Below, piece by piece: positions 31,021-38,319 of a DNA stretch of 45,160 nt. The notes beneath the pieces were generated by a model. The model was not told where the DNA came from. It saw nothing but the letters and a program-made list of their open reading frames with translations, and made no database searches. A program made the translations under genes and the position numbers. Numbering within the stretch: the stretch's first letter is position 1; the number at the start of each line of letters is the position of its first letter. Origin of the DNA: Syntrophorhabdales bacterium (GTDB lineage: Bacteria; Desulfobacterota; Syntrophorhabdia; Syntrophorhabdales; WCHB1-27); the NCBI GenBank assembly GCA_035541455.1, contig DATKNH010000129.1, positions 1 to 45,160 on the forward strand. The letters are read 5' to 3'.

Positions 31021-33369
31021 CTACCCGCTTTCTTTGTTCTTTATCTGTTCCAGTTTCTCGATAATTCTGTGAGGATAGAATGGCGTCTGGTTCAACCGGA
31101 CCCCTGTTGCGTTGTACAGGGCGTTTGCGCATGCCGCGATGGTGCCAGCCACGTAACCTTCTCCCACTTCCTTTGTGTCGTAGTGACTGCCCTTCTTGTA
31201 CTCTTCCGTGATCACATCAACGTAGTCGGTCTCGACCATGTCAAGGGAGCAGGGAATGCGGTACTCCAGGAAGGAAGGGTTGATCACCGCTCCCTTGTCT
31301 GACACCACTTCCTCGTAGAGTGCGTGACCTTGACCCATCGAGACCTGCCCATCGATCTGTCCTTCAACGAGCACAGGGTTGAACGGAAAGCCACAGTCAT
31401 GTGCGGTGGTCACCTTGAGTATTTTCATCGCGCCTGTCTCCGTGTCTATTTCGACCTCCGCTACCTGCGCATAGGATGAGTAGTTCTCCGACCATCTTCC
31501 CTTCGTTGTCGCCAGGCTGGGATGGGCCGGCTCATCCTTCATGGTTCTGAAGTGGCCCTCCCCGATGATCGAGTCTCCCCTCTTCTTTGCGATGCTTGCT
31601 GCAATCGCCTGCCGGTAAGAGATCTTCTTGTCGGGCGCCCGCCTTGCAAAAATTTCCTTATTCCTGGCCACCAGCTCGCCGGGATCGGTATCGAGCTCTT
31701 CCGCGGCAGCTTGCAGGAGTTTTCTCATCGCGCTCTCTGCTGCCTTTTTGGCTGCGTTTCCGGTAACCCACGTCAGGCCGCTGATCCACGAACCGATGTC
31801 GACGCAGGTTGTCTCTGTATCGGCAGCGTAGACCTGGATATCCTCCACAGGGACTGACATTTCTTCAGCCACGATCTGGCTCAGTACTGTTTCCGCTCCC
31901 TGTCCCATATCCACTGCTCCCGTGATCAACAACACGCTCCCGTCATCAGTCAACTTTACTATGACCGACGAGCTATTCGGATAGACCAGGGAGCCCCCGA
32001 AGTATGCACAGGTACCGATGCCAATGCCACGCTTTATCTTTGACCCGTTCGATCGTTCTTCAACTGCCTTCTTGTGTTTCTCCACGAAATTAGTCCGGCG
32101 GGCCACCTCTTCCAGGCAGCGCACCAGGCCGAAGTTCTTCACACTATCTTCGTTGGGAAGTATCTCTCCGGGTCGCCGTGCGTTCCTGAGCCTCATCTCT
32201 GCAGGGTCCAGGTTCAGTTGCTCGGCGATCATGTCGAATTGCGATTCGACGGCAAACCGCACAGCAGGAGCACCATGGCCCCTCTGCGGGCAACGGACAA
32301 GATTGTTCGTATAGACAGAGTACCCCTCGTACTTGAGGTTCGGTATTCTGTAGGGAGTCATCAGAAAGCCCCAGGCAAGGAAGATCACAACCACACCGCT
32401 ACCTCTGTACGCGCCACTATCATTGATCGTCCGCACCTGCTGTCCGAGGATCGTTCCATCTCTCGCCACCCCCGTCTTCAACTCCACAATCAGGGGCTGA
32501 CCGTGACGGGCGCCTTTGAAAACTTCTTCCCTGCTGTAAACGATTCTTACCGGGCTATGACATTTCATCGACAGGAGCGAGGCTATGTATTCGTGACTGA
32601 AGAGATCGATCTTGCCACCGAACGCTCCGCCCACATACGTTTTGTGGACACGGACATTCCCAAACGGAAGACCAAGAGTATTGGCCAGCTTGGCCCGCTT
32701 GAGGAACGTGCCCATGCTCGAAACCCAAACGTCGAGTTTTCCTGAATAGTCGTAGCTCGCAACGATTGCCTGCGGCTCCATGTAGGCGTGAGTGCGCAGA
32801 TGGGTGACAAACCGGTCTTCCCTGACGAGATAGGCCTCTTCAAACGCCTGGTCGACATCACCCCACCCTGTGCGTGTCAGCCCGCCTATGTTCTTGTAGG
32901 GCTCCTGCACCTTTGGATGAGACGGGTGAATCTCCGGCGCGTTGAGCTTCATCGCCTCTTCCGGCGTGAAGACTGCCGGCAACACTTCGTATTCAACCTT
33001 TATCAGGGAAAGCGCTTCCTCGGCTGTAGGCTCGTCAATGGCCGCTACTCCTGCGACCTCTTCGCCAACGTGGCAGACCTTGTCGACTGCTATCGGGTAC
33101 TGATCCGCGGGGTATCGAGGGGTTTCCACAAAACCGTGCCTGATCTTGAGCGAATCTTTAGCCGTAACGATGGCTTTTACGCCGCGGAGTCTTTCTGCGC
33201 GCGTCGTATCTATTGAAAGGATGCGCGCGTGTGGATGCGGACTTCTCAATACCTTTCCATACAGCATCCCGGGGAGCGACACATCGACCGTATATTCGGC
33301 GCGTCCCGTCACCTTTGTCGGCCCGTCCTTGCGCGTTATCGATTTCCCGACATAAGAAAGCTCTTCCAT
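31021..33369 (-). CDS. hcrA: Molybdopterin subunit of a 4-hydroxybenzoyl-CoA-reductase-like enzyme (set 2)
   Basis: The 782-residue protein is an XDH-family large subunit: the start YVGKSITRKDGPTKVTGRAEY, the GGAFGGK motif (residues 247-253), GAVDMGQGAETVLSQIVAEE and the catalytic Glu737 in KEVGEGYVAG. As alpha subunit of 4-hydroxybenzoyl-CoA reductase it would remove a phenolic hydroxyl from an aryl-CoA with low-potential electrons. The assignment to this branch rests mostly on the FAD subunit two genes upstream, which has the extra Fe-S loop. A TRAP transporter and an acyl-CoA ligase lie downstream. The substrate could be another hydroxylated aryl-CoA. It starts 1 bp after the hcrC stop. 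Confidence 0.8.
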   Translation of the reverse strand: MEELSYVGKSITRKDGPTKVTGRAEYTVDVSLPGMLYGKVLRSPHPHARILSIDTTRAERLRGVKAIVTAKDSLKIRHGFVETPRYPADQYPIAVDKVCHVGEEVAGVAAIDEPTAEEALSLIKVEYEVLPAVFTPEEAMKLNAPEIHPSHPKVQEPYKNIGGLTRTGWGDVDQAFEEAYLVREDRFVTHLRTHAYMEPQAIVASYDYSGKLDVWVSSMGTFLKRAKLANTLGLPFGNVRVHKTYVGGAFGGKIDLFSHEYIASLLSMKCHSPVRIVYSREEVFKGARHGQPLIVELKTGVARDGTILGQQVRTINDSGAYRGSGVVVIFLAWGFLMTPYRIPNLKYEGYSVYTNNLVRCPQRGHGAPAVRFAVESQFDMIAEQLNLDPAEMRLRNARRPGEILPNEDSVKNFGLVRCLEEVARRTNFVEKHKKAVEERSNGSKIKRGIGIGTCAYFGGSLVYPNSSSVIVKLTDDGSVLLITGAVDMGQGAETVLSQIVAEEMSVPVEDIQVYAADTETTCVDIGSWISGLTWVTGNAAKKAAESAMRKLLQAAAEELDTDPGELVARNKEIFARRAPDKKISYRQAIAASIAKKRGDSIIGEGHFRTMKDEPAHPSLATTKGRWSENYSSYAQVAEVEIDTETGAMKILKVTTAHDCGFPFNPVLVEGQIDGQVSMGQGHALYEEVVSDKGAVINPSFLEYRIPCSLDMVETDYVDVITEEYKKGSHYDTKEVGEGYVAGTIAACANALYNATGVRLNQTPFYPHRIIEKLEQIKNKESG

Positions 33370-33370
33370 G

Positions 33371-33859
33371 TTAATGACCCCCTGGTTTCTGCACGCTCAC
33401 CGAAGCAATCGCCTTCACGATCTTGTTGTATCCCGTGCAGCGGCACAAATTGCCGGAGAGCGCGATTTGAATCTCCTCTCCCGTCGGCTTCGGTTTTTCG
33501 TCGAGCAATGCCTTTGCGGTTAAGACCATGCCGGGAGTACAGTAACCGCATTGGACCGCGCCGTGATCGAGGAATGCCTGCTGAATGGGATGAAGTTTTT
33601 CCCCGCTCGATAATCCTTCAATCGTTGTTATCGCCTTGCCCTGGGCTTCAACCGCGAGGAGTAGGCAGGAACGAACCGGTTTCCCATCGATAAGGACTGT
33701 GCATGTACCGCAGACGCCGTCATCGCATGCCTCTTTGGCGCCCTTCAAGGAAAGGTCCTCCCGCAGCACTTCGAGGAGCGTCCTGTTCGGATAGGTGGCG
33801 ATCTCGTACTCGAGGCCATTTACGATCAGTGAGATGAGACGCTTCGATTTTTTTTCCAT
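33371..33859 (-). CDS. hcrC: [2Fe-2S] subunit of the 4-hydroxybenzoyl-CoA-reductase-like enzyme (set 2)
   Basis: The 162-residue protein has the eight cluster cysteines: Cys45, 50, 53 and 65 in the plant-type N-terminal domain and Cys104, 107, 139 and 141 in the helical domain (QCGYC, CRC). Unlike the small subunits of sets 1 and 3 it has no Tat signal, so this complex is cytoplasmic, which agrees with a CoA-ester substrate. The ATG follows AAAGGAG. It sits 10 bp after hcrB. Confidence 0.88.
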   Translation of the reverse strand: MEKKSKRLISLIVNGLEYEIATYPNRTLLEVLREDLSLKGAKEACDDGVCGTCTVLIDGKPVRSCLLLAVEAQGKAITTIEGLSSGEKLHPIQQAFLDHGAVQCGYCTPGMVLTAKALLDEKPKPTGEEIQIALSGNLCRCTGYNKIVKAIASVSVQKPGGH

Positions 33860-33869
33860 GAGTTCTCCT

Positions 33870-34853
33870 TTACAGGCGCTCGAGGGCCGCTTTCATCGAC
33901 CTCTTCGCAAAAACGGCAAGCATCTTCCTGCGATACCACGCAGGCATGAAGGCGTTGTTCACAATCGGGAGATTCCTGGGAATCAATTGATCGACGCTAT
34001 CGAGGTCAACCTCCGAGGACCTTCTACCGACGACAATCCCGTTGATAGGCACGACCACGGGCGCGGGCCCTGCTGCGGAGAGGACAATCCGGGCAGATTC
34101 GATAATCTTACCGGCAGCAGAAACGAAAGCAGCAGCGCCGACCAAAGGATAATCCATTGCAGAGCGAAGTCTCAGTTTTTGATAGGTGGAACTCACTTTC
34201 TTCCCCGGGATGGGTACGATTACTTCTGTTGCGATTTCCTCCGCTTCCCGTTGCACCGGATTACGCCCCTGTCCGGTGAACAGCTCCTGGACAGCCACCT
34301 CCTCCGGTTTGCCCCGTTTCTTCTCGATTCTGATCTTCGCATCATGCGCGATAAGCGCAGGTGCCAGGTCTCCTTGATAGACGCTGAAGCACTTTCTGCT
34401 TCCAGGCACTGCCAGACACGCCTTGCCTCCCGCCTTAAGGCACGCCTGACGTTCCAGACGCCATGTACCCGATTGATTGTAGAAGATGCAGCGGGAATCC
34501 TGAAAGAGATTTCCGCCGATCGTTGCTACGTTACGGATGGGTGGCGCGGCCACGGCGAGCGCTGCCTGGTGAACCGCAGGAAGATGCTTTTCGATGAAGC
34601 CTGACGTCGCGATTTCAGCCAGAGTAGTCATTGCTCCGATACGTACATGTTGCCCTTGTCTCTTGATACCCCTCAGCTGCGGCAGGTTCTTGAGTCCCAA
34701 GAGGTACGAGGGCGTGATGAGGCCGAGCTTCATCAACGGCATGATATCGGTTCCTCCCGCCAGGAGCCGTACCTTCTTTCCGTACCGCTGCATCATCGCG
34801 AACATTTCCTGCAGGGTATCAGGCTCCAGGAAATCGAAATAAGGTAATCGCAT
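33870..34853 (-). CDS. hcrB: FAD subunit of the 4-hydroxybenzoyl-CoA-reductase-like enzyme, with extra [4Fe-4S] loop (set 2)
   Basis: The 327-residue protein has the FAD-binding LAGGTDIMPLMKLG and TIGGNLFQDS motifs and then a loop with Cys122, 138, 146 and 155. From memory, four cysteines with this spacing bind the additional [4Fe-4S] cluster that marks HcrB of 4-hydroxybenzoyl-CoA reductase and lets it take electrons at low potential. The surrounding RCIFYNQSGTWR resembles that loop too. It is the first gene of the operon hcrB-hcrC-hcrA-dctQMP-ligase. The ribosome site before the ATG is weak (GGGGGCCC). Confidence 0.85.
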   Translation of the reverse strand: MRLPYFDFLEPDTLQEMFAMMQRYGKKVRLLAGGTDIMPLMKLGLITPSYLLGLKNLPQLRGIKRQGQHVRIGAMTTLAEIATSGFIEKHLPAVHQAALAVAAPPIRNVATIGGNLFQDSRCIFYNQSGTWRLERQACLKAGGKACLAVPGSRKCFSVYQGDLAPALIAHDAKIRIEKKRGKPEEVAVQELFTGQGRNPVQREAEEIATEVIVPIPGKKVSSTYQKLRLRSAMDYPLVGAAAFVSAAGKIIESARIVLSAAGPAPVVVPINGIVVGRRSSEVDLDSVDQLIPRNLPIVNNAFMPAWYRRKMLAVFAKRSMKAALERL

Positions 34854-35006
34854 TACGGGCCCCCTGTAGTAGGTTTAAAAAAGTCACTTTCAGTTGAGGA
34901 AGTTTCGAGGAAATATTTTGTTGTAAATTTGAAACTGTGAATATTATTTTCCCGGTCCAGAGCTTTGCTGACCAGGAGGAATGGCGGCTCTGTTGGACTA
35001 CGTCTC

Positions 35007-35057
35007 GCCACGATTTTTGCTCCAGTCTGTCCACCCTAGCTTAACACAAATCGTGGC
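35007..35057. repeat. 10-bp inverted repeat
   Basis: GCCACGATTT at 35007-35016 is repeated inverted as AAATCGTGGC at 35048-35057, separated by 31 bp; three more base pairs can be added past a one-base bulge. It may be a terminator of an unseen transcript or a regulator site upstream of the hcr operon. Confidence 0.5.
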
Positions 35058-35095
35058 AGAGTATACCAGTTTGTTCTATCCAAGCTACGGTAGTC

Positions 35096-35123
35096 TTGCT
35101 GCCGCGCTAAGCAAGTATATAAT
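35096..35123 (+). promoter_or_regulatory. Promoter-like element facing a hairpin array
   Basis: A perfect TATAAT (35118-35123) lies 16 bp after TTGCTG (35096-35101). No gene follows on this strand; the transcript would contain the hairpin block and then run antisense into tctC copy 4. Confidence 0.35.
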
Positions 35124-35161
35124 GCGCAAGGCGTGTGCGATGTCCTGCGGCTGCGATGAAA

Positions 35162-35271
35162 GGGGCGACGCGAGCCCCATGCTGTATCCCCGAAGGGGTA
35201 GCGAGCGAGAGCTCGCGAGAGGGGGAGGCTCGACGGGCTTGGCCCGTAGAGGGGGCGACGTGAGCCCCATG
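35162..35271. repeat. Hairpin array flanked by 20-bp direct repeats
   Basis: Two 20-bp copies of GGGGCGACGyGAGCCCCATG (35162-35181 and 35252-35271, one mismatch) enclose three small perfect hairpins: CCCC-GAA-GGGG (35188-35198), GCGAGC-GAGA-GCTCGC (35201-35216, a GNRA tetraloop) and ACGGGC-TTG-GCCCGT (35233-35247). Each direct repeat is itself a GGGGC / GCCCC hairpin. The block ends at the base before the tctC stop codon. It looks like a REP-type element or the body of a structured RNA. Confidence 0.65.
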
Positions 35272-36255
35272 TTATGGTTTGCGCAGGCCCATCTTTGACG
35301 CCAACTCAGCCATATCCCTGTAATCGTCGTCTCTCAGCTTTCTCTGTTCGGCAGGCGTTTTGTATTCACAGGTGATCCCCATTGCCTCGATCTTCGGCTT
35401 TGTCGCCTTTACTGCTTTTTCGACAGCAGGAATGAGAACCTTTTTTGCTTCGTCCGGAATTCCCGCAGGCGCATACATGCCGAACCAGGTTGCCGGCAGG
35501 GGCTGCTTGTAGCCCAGTTCCTTCATGGTCGGTATTTCAGGCGAAGAAGCTCTCTTCGGGTCCATCACCAGGATCCTTAATCTTCCTGCTTCCGCGTGCG
35601 GTTTCAGCTTAGTATACGTATCGACCGCTGCTTCCACGTGTCCTCCCAGAACAGCAGTAACCACCGATTCCCCTCCCTCGAAAGGCACGTGCGTGAACTG
35701 GGCTCCGGTAAGAGACTGAATAAGCTCGATCACGAAGTGCGGCTGAGAGCCGACGCCGATGGACGTTACGCGTAGTTTGCCGGGATTCTTTTTTGCGTAA
35801 TCGATGAACTGCGTGAATGTTTTCCAGGGAGCGTCTGCTTTAACCCCGACAACGGTAGGCAAGAAGCAATAGAAACCGAGCGGCTCCAGGTCTTTCCCAG
35901 GATCAAACCGGACGACCTCCGGGTTTGCCAGAGGTGCATACACGAGGGCACCGGCGCTGGCATAGATCAGAGTGTAGCCGTCCTTCTTCGCCCTGACGCC
36001 TGCCTCGACTCCCAGAACCGTTCCTGCGCCTGGTTTGTTATTCGCGATAATTTTCTGGCCCAGGATCTGCCCCATTTCTTCTGCGAGGAGCCTTCCCGTG
36101 ATGTCCATTCCGGCCCCTGCAACATTGGGGATGATGAGCTGAATAGTGTGATCCGGATACCCTGCTGCAAAAGAGTGCAGAGACGCCAGCGCCACAATAG
36201 CTGCTACGAGTGAAAGAGCCAGCAACGTCTTGCAGAAGAAATGTTTTATCTTCAT
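35272..36255 (-). CDS. tctC: TctC-family (Bug) periplasmic substrate-binding protein, copy 4
   Basis: The 327-residue Bug-family protein has a signal peptide (hydrophobic core about residues 9-30, cleavage before GYPDHTI), the IIPNVAGAGMDITGR region in place of PYPPGGVTDLGAR, and the KPGAGTVLG motif. It is clearly more diverged than copies 1-3 and lacks their FFKEEGLVK end, so it belongs to a different branch and probably binds a different acid. No tctA or tctB is beside it; orphan TctC genes are common. It lies 30 bp after the M24-fold gene and ends next to the hairpin array. Confidence 0.9.
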   Translation of the reverse strand: MKIKHFFCKTLLALSLVAAIVALASLHSFAAGYPDHTIQLIIPNVAGAGMDITGRLLAEEMGQILGQKIIANNKPGAGTVLGVEAGVRAKKDGYTLIYASAGALVYAPLANPEVVRFDPGKDLEPLGFYCFLPTVVGVKADAPWKTFTQFIDYAKKNPGKLRVTSIGVGSQPHFVIELIQSLTGAQFTHVPFEGGESVVTAVLGGHVEAAVDTYTKLKPHAEAGRLRILVMDPKRASSPEIPTMKELGYKQPLPATWFGMYAPAGIPDEAKKVLIPAVEKAVKATKPKIEAMGITCEYKTPAEQRKLRDDDYRDMAELASKMGLRKP

Positions 36256-36285
36256 GCCATAACCTCCCGCATTGTCGATTTGTAA

Positions 36286-37419
36286 TTACACCGTCAACAG
36301 TTCATCGCTTGCATGGTTGATCCGTTCATAACCATCGTCGGTCACAAGATATGTCTCTCCCCAGAAGAAGCTGTTCTTGCCATCCGGCGTAAAAACAGTG
36401 GGATGGATGATAACGGCTGTCCCTGCTGTCAACACCTGGCTGTTCTGTGGGGAAACACGCGCTTCGTTCAGGTCGACACCGCACGTATGACCGTACGGGG
36501 GCCTGGGAATAAAGCCGCAACTCTCAACGTAGCCGATAATAGCAAGTGCGAGATCCCGCACACTCTTGCCGGGTCTGAAGACGTCAAGGCCCTTCCTGAT
36601 GGCGTCGCGCGCAACACGATAGAGCTTTTCCAGTTCGGGGTTGGATGTTCCGACGTTCACCGTGCGGACCAATTGCGTCCAGTAACCTTCGAGGCACGGT
36701 GTAATCTCCATTACCACGCTGTCACCTGCCTCTATGCGGCGGTGCGAAGGCGAATAGGGAAGCGAAAGAGCGTTAGCGTCACCCGGAGCAAAGCGGCCTG
36801 AACCTATGAGCGTGAAGTGCTGCTCCGCACCCCGTGCGCGTGCATACTCCTCGATGGCTGCGGCCACCTGGTATTCGGTAGCCCCTGGACGAATCGTTCG
36901 GAGTGCTGCTTCATATCCTCCGTCAGCGAGGGGTGCACATTTTCTGAAAAGGTCTGCTTCCTCACCGCTATGGTGAAACCGTGCCTCTTCGATCTCCTCG
37001 TGAGTTTCTACCCATTCCACTCCGGGGAGTTCATGCTTCAGATGGTTGTGCCATGTTACAGGAAGCACGTCGAAGTGAACACCAACTTTGCCGGCCACAG
37101 CATTGCGTTCTTTCAGGAGCGCTGTCAGTTCAGCCAGCATATCATTGCTTGAGCGGCAATCCCTTATGGAAGACCTGCGCGACGCTGCCTGCTGTTGAAT
37201 GGGGCTGCCAACAAAGAGTACCGGTTGCGCTGCCGGAAAGAGCACTGCCACCTGCCTGTTTGCCACGTTCTTATTGTCGACGTAGTACCTGAGATCACCG
37301 TACAATGCATTACCCACATTGACTTCGCCGAAGAGGATCAAGGCCTTGAGCCCGTTGGCCTCCATGATCTTCTTCATTATCTTGTCTCTACGTTCCCTCT
37401 CCTCGCTGCTGAACGCCAT
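36286..37419 (-). CDS. M24-family pita-bread-fold protein (aminopeptidase P / creatinase superfamily) with atypical metal ligands
   Basis: The 377-residue protein has an N-terminal creatinase-like domain and a C-terminal M24 domain (GATEYQVAAAIEEYARARGAEQ near residues 184-205; GHTCGVDLNEARV near 296). By eye the metal ligands usual in aminopeptidase P are not kept: the position of D-x-G reads MEITPCLEGYW, SDxTRT reads TQLVRT, and EPGxY reads HPTVF. This is the pattern of non-metal relatives such as creatinase, so it may be a C-N or C-S hydrolase or lyase and not a peptidase. The ATG at 37417-37419 has a GGGGAGA site; an upstream in-frame extension does not. It precedes tctC copy 4, so its substrate may be what that protein binds. 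Confidence 0.78.
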   Translation of the reverse strand: MAFSSEERERRDKIMKKIMEANGLKALILFGEVNVGNALYGDLRYYVDNKNVANRQVAVLFPAAQPVLFVGSPIQQQAASRRSSIRDCRSSNDMLAELTALLKERNAVAGKVGVHFDVLPVTWHNHLKHELPGVEWVETHEEIEEARFHHSGEEADLFRKCAPLADGGYEAALRTIRPGATEYQVAAAIEEYARARGAEQHFTLIGSGRFAPGDANALSLPYSPSHRRIEAGDSVVMEITPCLEGYWTQLVRTVNVGTSNPELEKLYRVARDAIRKGLDVFRPGKSVRDLALAIIGYVESCGFIPRPPYGHTCGVDLNEARVSPQNSQVLTAGTAVIIHPTVFTPDGKNSFFWGETYLVTDDGYERINHASDELLTV

Positions 37420-37671
37420 AGCCTGATCTCCCCGGCCGCTATTTTTGCTATCTAATATCCTATACATCCTCCGGTTAAGCAAGCGCAGCGAAAAAACCCG
37501 GCGCGACAAGTCTCTGTGGCGTCGCTTGTAAATTGTTCTTGACAAAGGTCTTGCGCGCATTGCACCATTCATGGATGGCAGAAAGAGTAACGTGCGCTTT
37601 CGGGGTGAGTTTCAATCAAGAAAGATAATAGACAAGCATGAGATAACCCAAGCACAGTGAAGGGGGAAAAA

Positions 37672-38310
37672 ATGGGCAAGAAGGAACACGAGCCTGTCAG
37701 TGAAGAGGAGAAAGAATCGGGCAAACTGAAGGTCACACGTCGTGACTTCCTGAAAGGCCTGGGAGCGAGTACCGTGGCTGCCGCCGTGATCACAACAGGA
37801 GGCGCTCACAGCGAGGCGGAAGCAGCGGCTCCTCCAAAGGGGACCCGTGATGCCCTGATCACCACGGAGATCAATGGTCGGAGCTATCGTGTTGCTGTCA
37901 AGACGCACTGGACCCTGCTGGATGTTCTGAGAAGGGAGCTTGGTTTAACAGGGACGAAGAATTCCTGCAACCGTGGTAGTTGCGGGGCGTGCACTGTCAT
38001 CATGGACGGCATGGCTGTGTATGCCTGCGCGCTCCTTGCGGTTGAAGCTGACAAACGAAAGATTACCACGATAGAGGGATTATCTGACGGCGAAAAGCTC
38101 CATCCCATTCAGAGCGTATTCATACAGGAGGATGCGCTTCAGTGCGGCTTCTGTACTCCTGGTATGATCATTTCCACCAAGGCGCTGCTCGACAAGAACC
38201 CGCGGCCAAGTGAGGCAGAAGTGAAAGAAGCACTTTCAGGGACGATTTGCAGATGCGCCGCTTATCCCAAGATAGTGAAGGCCGTAATGTCGGTTTCACA
38301 GAAGGCATGA
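37672..38310 (+). CDS. Tat-exported [2Fe-2S] subunit of a xanthine-dehydrogenase-family molybdoenzyme (set 3)
   Basis: The 212-residue protein has a Tat signal (TRRDFLKGLG, residues 22-31) and cluster cysteines at 99, 104, 107, 119, 158, 161, 193 and 195, the same positions as in set 1, although the two signal peptides and linkers differ in sequence. The ATG at 37672 follows AAGGGGG; a GTG at 37657 would place that site inside the gene. It precedes the large subunit by 9 bp. Confidence 0.92.
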   Translation: MGKKEHEPVSEEEKESGKLKVTRRDFLKGLGASTVAAAVITTGGAHSEAEAAAPPKGTRDALITTEINGRSYRVAVKTHWTLLDVLRRELGLTGTKNSCNRGSCGACTVIMDGMAVYACALLAVEADKRKITTIEGLSDGEKLHPIQSVFIQEDALQCGFCTPGMIISTKALLDKNPRPSEAEVKEALSGTICRCAAYPKIVKAVMSVSQKA

Positions 38311-38319
38311 GGGGGGCAC

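Larger units (their letters stand above)
34854..35271. other. 418-bp gene-free region with inverted and direct repeats
   Basis: This stretch between tctC copy 4 and the hcr operon has no credible gene. It holds an AT-rich part next to hcrB, a 10-bp inverted repeat (35007-35057), a promoter-like element on the plus strand (35096-35123) and a hairpin-rich block (35162-35271). The frames that cross it are of low complexity. Confidence 0.7.

Noticed and set aside
34981-35298. 105-codon open frame across the hairpin array
   Set aside because: The encoded sequence is Arg/Gly-rich and produced by the repeats; no ribosome site and no family match.
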